64,000 nucleotides of DNA from Stropharia rugosoannulata (lineage: Eukaryota > Basidiomycota > Agaricomycetes > Agaricales > Strophariaceae). Position 1 is the stretch's first letter, and each line of letters starts with the position of its first letter. Shown here piece after piece: positions 56,938 through 64,000 of the stretch. The position numbers and the translations under genes are program-made. Under the pieces are notes generated by a model. The model ran no database searches. It saw only the letters and a list, made by a program, of their open reading frames with translations, and was not told the origin of the DNA. The stretch spans positions 62,001-126,000 of the forward strand of contig JANCIK010000015.1 of the NCBI GenBank assembly GCA_028532985.1, read 5' to 3'.

Positions 56938-57446
56938 TTATTCGACGAAAAGTACATAGGGATTACAACTAGTGTAGCATAATGGGCCATAATCATAGAA
57001 ATAAAGTTATCTATTCTACTCATGAAGATTTTGAGAATGCGTAGTGGATAGTTGCTCAAAAATATGTACCCTACGAGATTTGGAATTATGTGGGCCTTGT
57101 CTGGCTCGAGCAGAGCCTGTGACAATGTCACTTTATTTGTCATCTTGGTGTGACATCATATACTAGGTGCTGTGTAACTTCAACCTCAACATCTACGTTC
57201 ACAGAAATTTGCCAGTATATAGTAGACATGTATTATAATATATATATGTATTATTTAGAGCTTGGGTAAACACCCCTACAGGTGTTCTACCTCATTTTCG
57301 CCGGGTGCTAAGATCACAGATCACGTGACACACACGATCGGACTCCAGCTGGCATACTGGCATCTTGCTGGCATCTTCTTCTACTATCTCGCCCAAATTC
57401 TGCTTATATCTTTTATCCTGCTTGGCTCTCTTTTACTACTGGTATC

Positions 57447-59832
57447 ATGCCTGAGGATAGAGAAAGTGATGCTACCTACTGGCTTTTTAACCTTGGTTTT
57501 CAGAGACTCCAGAGTGAAAATACAAACCTGGATTTACTGGGACTTCATGCCGATGCAACTGCAGCAGAAGAGGCTTTATACAATGCCCAGAGTGGTCATG
57601 TTATTCCTCTTACTCCAAACTGTGTAATGGAGAGGGGTACCTCTGGCTCACAGACTCGGCTTTGGCCCTCTGACTTTGCTGAAACATTGGAAAATCCTTG
57701 TCCAATGCCCCTTGATGTTATGACCTTGAAATGCGCTCACAAAGCAAATCGGGCCATAGTTTTGGATTTTGAGTATTACTTTCTAAAGGTAAGATTTCTT
57801 TGTACGGTCAATGGAACAACTAATACATTTAATCACAGATCGCATACCTTACCCATACCTCTGTCCAATTTTATAGCAGACAGGTATGGAATGATTCGGT
57901 GCAACCAGTAAAGAAAACAGTAAGTTTACTTGGTATACTTGTGGAGTTGTTAACCACTCAAAATTAGGACCGGGGATTTCGCATTGGATTAGCCCTGGAA
58001 TTTGCGGACTACTTTATTGTTTTTATTACACACGATCTTGTATTTCAGGCAAGTATTGGTTTATATATTATTGGCTCAGTGTTTAACATTGTAACTTTCA
58101 GCCTACTTGGGGCGCTTCACTGCCTGAGCTTCTAGATGGTTATATTGACATATACCATAATTACGAGACATTCTTGGAGCATGTGGCTACATGGATCGTT
58201 GACCACGCAGTTATGTCGAAGCGCACAGGCCTTATTTGCGAGGTCATGAGAGATGCCAGTCATATTTGGTTTGGTGTGGGAGTGTATACTGTGTGTGAAC
58301 TTCTTTTTATGGCAGGTAAGACTTTCTGCTATGCACTTTATGACCCCACAAATATGATTAATAACTCCATTTTTATAGGTGTATCGCCATTTTTGCAAGA
58401 ATTTGAAGTCTTTGATAATCCATCTCGTACTGCGCGGATTTGTGAGGCCTATTGGGCCTATAAGCATAAATCATTCACAGATTTACCGTAAGTTCCTTGA
58501 GTTCCTTGTATCTCTATAGTATACTATATTAAGATAACCATTTATTAGGGGTCTTCTTAGACCATGTATGAGAAACCATATTTTTGCTCCTACAACGGAG
58601 CAGTGTTTGGTATATGCAAACTGGCTGCATGTATATGCCAAGAAAATGTCTGCCGTTACTCATCGTATGGCGGATCTTATCGAACTATATGTGGTCAGTA
58701 TATTTTATATGAAATTATACAAGTATGAACTCATAAATTACTGTTGTAGTCCAATATAAAGACCTTCGGAAGCCAAAATGGTGTCTGGTTTCGATCGTAC
58801 ACAGATGACAACTCCCTCCCTCCACTTTTTGATGTTTTTGAACCAAATTACATTAGGGCAGCACTAACTTTAAAGGAAATCCGTCTGGGTGAGCTGATTT
58901 TTGGACCTAAGCAATGTGTACTGCTCGGATTGGAGCCAGCCAAGGATAATGCCTTAATACGAATGTTTGCCTATGAAGGTATATTTTTTGAATACTGGTT
59001 TGAATCTCATTCTAATAAAATCTATTTGTAAAGGCCTTCTTGATGAACCGACATATCTTACCACTTACGAAACTTTATTCGCACCTTATACTCCAACTAC
59101 ATGGAGACGTCGACCAACACTTACATATCGCATGCAAAAACAGGTGTGGTGCATTACACCAAACTTCCCTGACAACTCATTAGCATTACCCACACTTAAA
59201 AAAAGGTTAGTTTTTATTATTTGTGGTGTAACTTTACTGGAATTCCATGAATATAGTGCCTGCCAACCAAAGAAGATTACTGAAATCACTGGAGAGAAAC
59301 GGGCGGCTATGTTTTTTCAGTCAATCATTACTGAAACCAAACGTGTTTCCATTGGTCCCTTGGAGTACTGTGGAAATGCAAAAGTTATCAAGCTGCCTCA
59401 CCAACAAACATTGTATGTTTCTTACAATCCTCTAATCTTTTGTACGCTGAACATCTCCTCAGGATATCGGTTGTGCGACATGATCCAGCTCTCCCTCTCC
59501 ACTATGCATCTCGTGAGATAATTGGACTTGAACGCAGGTCAAATGGTCTGGACCGCAGTGGCAAGGCAAAATTAATTATGACTGCAACTCAAAAGCGGAA
59601 GCGCTTACAGATCATGGAAACAACTCTATCACATTCTCATTCTTCATCATCCCCTGCACCTCAACATTCTGAACCTTCTTCTGAACATGCATCTACCTCT
59701 TCTGTGCTGCCTTTGTCCATCAAGAAGCGTCGCTTAAGTGCTGATAAAGCGCTAGTGGTCTCTATGTTGGGAGATGATAGTGTAGATATAGACTCAATTT
59801 CTATTGGTCGTAAGAAGAGAATGTACAAGTAG
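57447..59832 (+). CDS. Orphan nuclear-type protein, 632 residues, ten exons
   Basis: Exons: 57,447-57,788; 57,839-57,919; 57,968-58,048; 58,102-58,315; 58,379-58,487; 58,549-58,693; 58,750-58,978; 59,034-59,205; 59,257-59,412; 59,463-59,832. Every junction agrees in phase and the total is exactly 633 codons with stop. Intron 3 uses a GC donor (GCAAGT at 58,049). The start MPEDRESDATYWLFNLGFQR follows a pyrimidine-rich leader. The body is a mixed fold rich in aromatic residues (YETFLEHVATWIVDHAVMSK; VSIGPLEYCGNAKVIKLPH). The C-terminal ~120 residues are basic and Ser-rich with NLS-like KRKRLQ, KKRRLS and GRKKRMYK-stop. No domain was recognised and there is no signal peptide. Fully intact, unlike the genes to its left. 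Confidence 0.85.
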
Positions 59833-61486
59833 TAGTAAGTAGAATAGCTTTTAATTAGCAATGAAGATTCTTGGTAATTTGGTAATTGTCTTATTTGATG
59901 CACAGTGCCTGCTTTGTTGCACGTATTGTGACGGTGTCGGTGTCACGAATCATTTTATAAAGCAGGACCAAATGGTATAGTATCGGTAATGACCATGGCC
60001 GTCTGGTGGGGCCGAGGCCTTCTCGCGCGTACTCAGTATCAAGACGATAGCTCAACAGAATGGCCATTGTTTGTGACTGACCTCAGGCTTTCCTTGGATG
60101 CAATGATTTGTTCCTTCAACCCGAGGCAAGTGCGAACAAAACATAAATCGAAAGGTGAATCTGCCACTCCGTCTGCAAAACGGTATGTATTTATTTCGGA
60201 TGTGGATATATGTTACTGACATATAAGTATAGTCTGTACGTATAACGTGTTAAAAACATTTTCTTGCCTGTATACATCTGATACCCGGGTCCCCTGATAT
60301 AATCTCATTTTGATAACTTGCGCGTACCAATACGATTGCTCTACTTGATCCTGTATGACTTTACATCGCTTGTAGCTATATAATGCATTTCTTGATGAGC
60401 TACCTATTTCCCCAGAACGTCAAAACTCGGGCTACATTGATCACGACAGGTTACAAATCAAGTGAGGTGGAGAGAAATAGCCTTAAAAGGCACATACCTG
60501 GTAGCGGACCTATGCTTCACGAACTAGAACTAGAAATGATGCATGGCTGAAGCTTTGAAACTTGGAACGATGCATTAGTAGTGACCGACTCGGACATGCC
60601 TGGATAGTGGTACTAACCTAGATTTAATGGAGGTGCACTGGGCGTGGAGTAAGATCAATATGGTAGACTCGGACTCGCATCGCAGAAACGTAGAGAGTAC
60701 GTTGTAGGAAGGATGGGCATTGACTCCCTGAACCGCTAATCAACTACTGCGTACAACAAAATAAGCAACTACAATTGACAAAAAAAAACTAAAAAACACC
60801 GTCTGCAACACAAATAAAACATAAGTAGCTACATAAAGGTCAGACCAGGTATGAAACACATATACAGAAAGCACGTGTGAACAAAACAACCACGTCTTCG
60901 AAAGACTTTTGATAACCAAGATAGAGCACCGGTTTGATTCCAAAGTCAGGACAACGGCGTATAACAGCGCCCTAGTATGATTACACCATGCAGATTTGTT
61001 TTAGTCTGAGATAAGCAGCTAATGAGATACACAACTTACAGGAGAGGAGCAAAAGGTTCAATTGTCCAAAAGATGCATTACTTGATCATCCGCGAGAGCG
61101 CGAGCAACCCACCATCACGTCTGTCGTATGCACTCCGCCCCTGGGCTGCAGCCTGCAGATAATTTTCGCAACATAGGCAGTCACTGTCTGCTTCCTTTGT
61201 GCGACGCTCTTCGAGGCAGTGCGCAATGCGCATTGCACTCTGCCAGTTGAGTGCGGTTTCATTTGGTTTGTCGTAATCGCCTTAACTGAAGCACGTACTG
61301 TCATAATATAGACTACTTACATACGAGGCGTGCCGCGGGAGGCCCAGCTCGCAGGAGCAGTCGACCGTGTGACGACTAGCTAAGTCGTCGCGCTGCGGGA
61401 CGGACATAACTTGCTGTGTGTGATATCAAGCGGCATTGCGCAAAAAGGACTCGGACACTCTCCGGTCTCGACAAGTCAGTGACCGC
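59833..61486. other. No gene resolved
   Basis: One plus-strand frame at 59,989-60,180 reads LDAMICSFNPRQVRTKHKSK before a GTATGT site and could be an exon, but no partner exon was found. The rest is AT-rich. Confidence 0.35.
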
Positions 61487-61795
61487 ATGAGGTCGGATGC
61501 GGGAGAACTTCCCCTACATTCTGCTAGGTAAGTGCGGTCTTGTTTGAATCGTCTCCATTTCACTAACTTTTTGTATCTTCATGAACTTGTCAGTGATATG
61601 GCTTCCATGAGCCTCATGCGGGCGAAGCACATGTTCTGGTCAACAACGTCAGCGGCCGTACTCACACGCCCCAGCCCGGAATACAAAAGTCCTGGATCAA
61701 GGTACGTCAGTTATACATACAATAAGAATGGATTATGTACTTACTTGAGCACGTCATGCAGTGCCATGCGCTGCGGAAGAACAAGGGATATGTAA
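61487..61795 (+). CDS. Tentative small protein, 60 residues, three exons
   Basis: Exons 61,487-61,527, 61,594-61,701 and 61,762-61,795. Both introns (GTAAGT...TTGTCAG; GTACGT...CATGCAG) are phase 2 and the frame ends in TAA. The product is Ser/Met/Arg-rich (DMASMSLMRAKHMFW). No family and no signal peptide. The model rests on splice-site quality and phase only. Confidence 0.35.
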
Positions 61796-64000
61796 TTGGC
61801 ATCAATTCCCCAAAGATAATGCTAAACTTACCGTATAACCATCGCACTGGGCAGAGGTATTCAACTTGCCGTACATGATTCCACACGACCACCATGCCCA
61901 ATGTGAGTCCTACCCGCTGGACTAGGAACCGGTGCAGCAATTTAAATTGAGAGGCGCCTTATTGCGTTGCTCGATCCGATTCAGCTCAACGTCTTCGCAT
62001 GCATGCAGTCGCAGGCGAACGACAATGGCTCTTCACAAGGTCAGTTCATTTTCTGTGGCAGTCAATCTCCGCTGACTTACGGCTGACCGCCATTCGCGCG
62101 TGGCCCACCTGCCCTGCTACTGTTGCTCTGTGCAGCAGACGATGCGGACCTGCAAATCGGTTCGGGCGCTAGCAGTTAGCTTCGTCCGTGCTGTGAGTAC
62201 CCAACGTCTACAGTTGCCGCAAGGCAGGACTCGAGGGACGTCAGTTCATTAATACATTAGTATAAGAAACCGAATTGACTCACTTTGGCGTTCACCCTCT
62301 CTCGCGGGTCGTAGTCTCAGCATCCTGGAACGCTCTCGGGCCATCCGTTTCGCCCGGAACTGGCGTCGGATGTGCGTTGCAGCGCTGTTGCTGCGAGCCA
62401 GGCCTGCTTGGAGGCAATAAACCAGCAGCTCGCCGACCTTGGGACGAACAGCGCGATGTACGAGACAGGTCAGCGCAGTCCGAGCGAGTCCACTAAACGA
62501 TATTTATTATTGACGAACGCGGCGTAACAACTTCTGTCTTGTGCAGTCGAGGTGCATCGTCCACTGTTAAGATCGTCTCATAGCCGATATCGAACCAGTA
62601 CTACATCGTTCTAAACGACACGTCAGAGCAAGGAAGTCGTCCGAGGAGCAGTCGAACTCACCCATGTCGATGGTGAACCAGTACCAGATTCGTGCTGTAT
62701 GCATTGAGAGGAGAGCTGAGCTGGGAACTGCATAAAAGAGAGGTTAGTTGGGCTGCTTATATAGGTTTCTGAACGGGTGTAGTAGTATACGGAATACGTA
62801 CCCGAATAGATTTGTGGTGGTGAGGGAACGGAACAAACCTGTGTGCAGGGTCTCGAGTGTTATGTGTCTGCTATTAGTAAGCAAGCACCAGTGTCATGGT
62901 CCCTCTCTCCGTTAGTCAATTCGGACTCGGATTCCATTCTTGCGTATTACAATTTAGCAGAGCATAATGTTATTCTTTAACAGAACTTTTGAGTGATACT
63001 TCTAGTAGTTATATATCAGACATAGTTTAAGCTGACTGCCTAAGAGAAGAGAGAATATATTATCCACTGATTGCACACCATTTCCAGTGAGCTGCATATC
63101 TGAGTGTCCAACCCGTTTCGTAGATCTTTACAGATACACTCTCGGCTCCCATATGCTCACGGCACTCACATATTACAGGTAATTCAACGGGAACTTAAAT
63201 GCGCGTGTAGATTCGGAGTCTACGCCTGAATCGAGGGCGCACATTCCATACAATCTTCACGAGCTCGAAGCTAACTTGCAAGCGTTCTCTTGATACTAAA
63301 CATGCTAATAGCTGGACCTTAATGGTCAGCGGACTTGGCGTAAATGCGTAGACAAACTGTAATTCCCAGAACATTTGGAACAAAGACAGGGGTGGGGTAC
63401 GTACGCTCTTGTGTTCTAAGGCCCAAGTCAGAACTGACATTCCCAAAAACGAAATACATATTATCTGTATGAGGACCTCAATCCATATGAATGTTTACAT
63501 ATAAACAAGATGTAGTACTAGTCTGGCGTGCAGGAAATGTTGCCCACCGTACGTGAAGTTCCTGCACGCACCCTCCAATCCAGAGCTAGTCGCTCGGTTG
63601 GAAGGCTCAGTGAGGCATTAGTACGGCATTACATAAATATTAAGTCATTCTGATTGACAAAATAACCCGCCCTTTTTTGTGCAAAGTTGCACGAACATGC
63701 GGGGTGGAGGAGGGTGCGGGTGGAGGGGAAAATGTACAATATATTTTCATTATTCGCAGTCGAACTGTACTCAATGCGGAAACATATCTATATGACATAT
63801 ACCATTGCGTAAGTAAGGGACTTTCTCGTTGGGTCGCGCAATACGTACTTTTGCGCATCCCGCATTCAAACGAGATGTCCACCAATGCACGCAAGCTAAA
63901 CGGTGCGCTCACCTGCGCTCACCTATACCTCAGCTTCTACTGGTATACTAGAGTATGTTACAACTGTAATACAACTATTATTTTAGTCAAAACTGTGTAT
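61796..64000. other. No gene resolved
   Basis: Several sites with good splice consensus (for example GTCAGTTCATT at 62,040 and 62,238) alternate with short GC-rich, exon-like pieces to about 62,800, but no continuous frame could be joined. 62.8-64.0 kb is AT-rich with nothing recognised. Confidence 0.4.

Noticed and set aside
60960..62800. tRNA genes or a multi-exon gene to the right end
   Set aside because: No cloverleaf with matching arms was found by eye, and the exon-like pieces beyond 61,795 could not be joined in phase.

Overview
The window is eukaryotic and almost certainly from an agaricomycete basidiomycete (mushroom-type fungus). Genes are cut by many short introns of about 45-75 bp with GT...AG ends and CTNAC-like branch sites. 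The recognisable families (M36 fungalysin, fungal Ty3/gypsy, SNF2 ATPase, BCAS3-like WD40 protein, mitochondrial Hsp78/ClpB, DeoC, BCAT) fit that lineage. No rRNA, tRNA, CRISPR or bacterial-type operon was seen. Gene models below were built by hand from splice sites and phase agreement.

Layout. 1-3,230 (minus): a broken SNF2-family helicase gene running off the left edge, divergent from an intact 932-residue orphan gene (3,981-6,895, plus). 7,110-12,150: a ~5-kb array of about 45 units of ~96 bp, each built from perfect short palindromes; this is the most unusual object in the window. A C-rich minisatellite and a small minus-strand orphan gene (12,342-13,071) follow. 13.1-17.0 kb is gene-poor, with diverged tandem repeats, a perfect 22-bp-arm hairpin at 14,896 and purine-rich low-complexity DNA. 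17,429-25,872 is a complete but frame-broken minus-strand Ty3/gypsy LTR retrotransposon (LTRs, TSD, PBS, gag, protease, RT, RNase H, integrase) inserted into a coding exon; the two halves of the interrupted gene lie on either side and join in frame. 26-30.9 kb is poorly resolved. 30,991-31,296 encodes a small secreted protein and 31,701-33,547 the 3' part of an intron-dense orphan gene.

35,479-38,119 is an intact 14-exon secreted metalloprotease (fungalysin). From 38.8 to 57 kb lie consecutive recognisable genes that are all damaged: a BCAS3-like protein, a Ser/Pro-rich protein, an N-terminal fragment of a branched-chain aminotransferase, a WD40 protein, deoxyribose-phosphate aldolase and mitochondrial Hsp78/ClpB. 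Their lesions are mainly single in-frame stops explicable by C-to-T (or G-to-A) transitions plus 1-2-nt frame breaks, while splice sites stay good. An intact 10-exon orphan gene (57,447-59,832) follows, then mostly unassigned DNA with one tentative three-exon gene.

Functionally the window looks like an accessory or decaying chromosome segment. Intact genes are either secreted (protease, small secreted protein) or lineage-restricted orphans, whereas conserved housekeeping-type genes are relics. An alternative for part of the frame damage is indel error in the assembly, which cannot be decided from this sequence alone.
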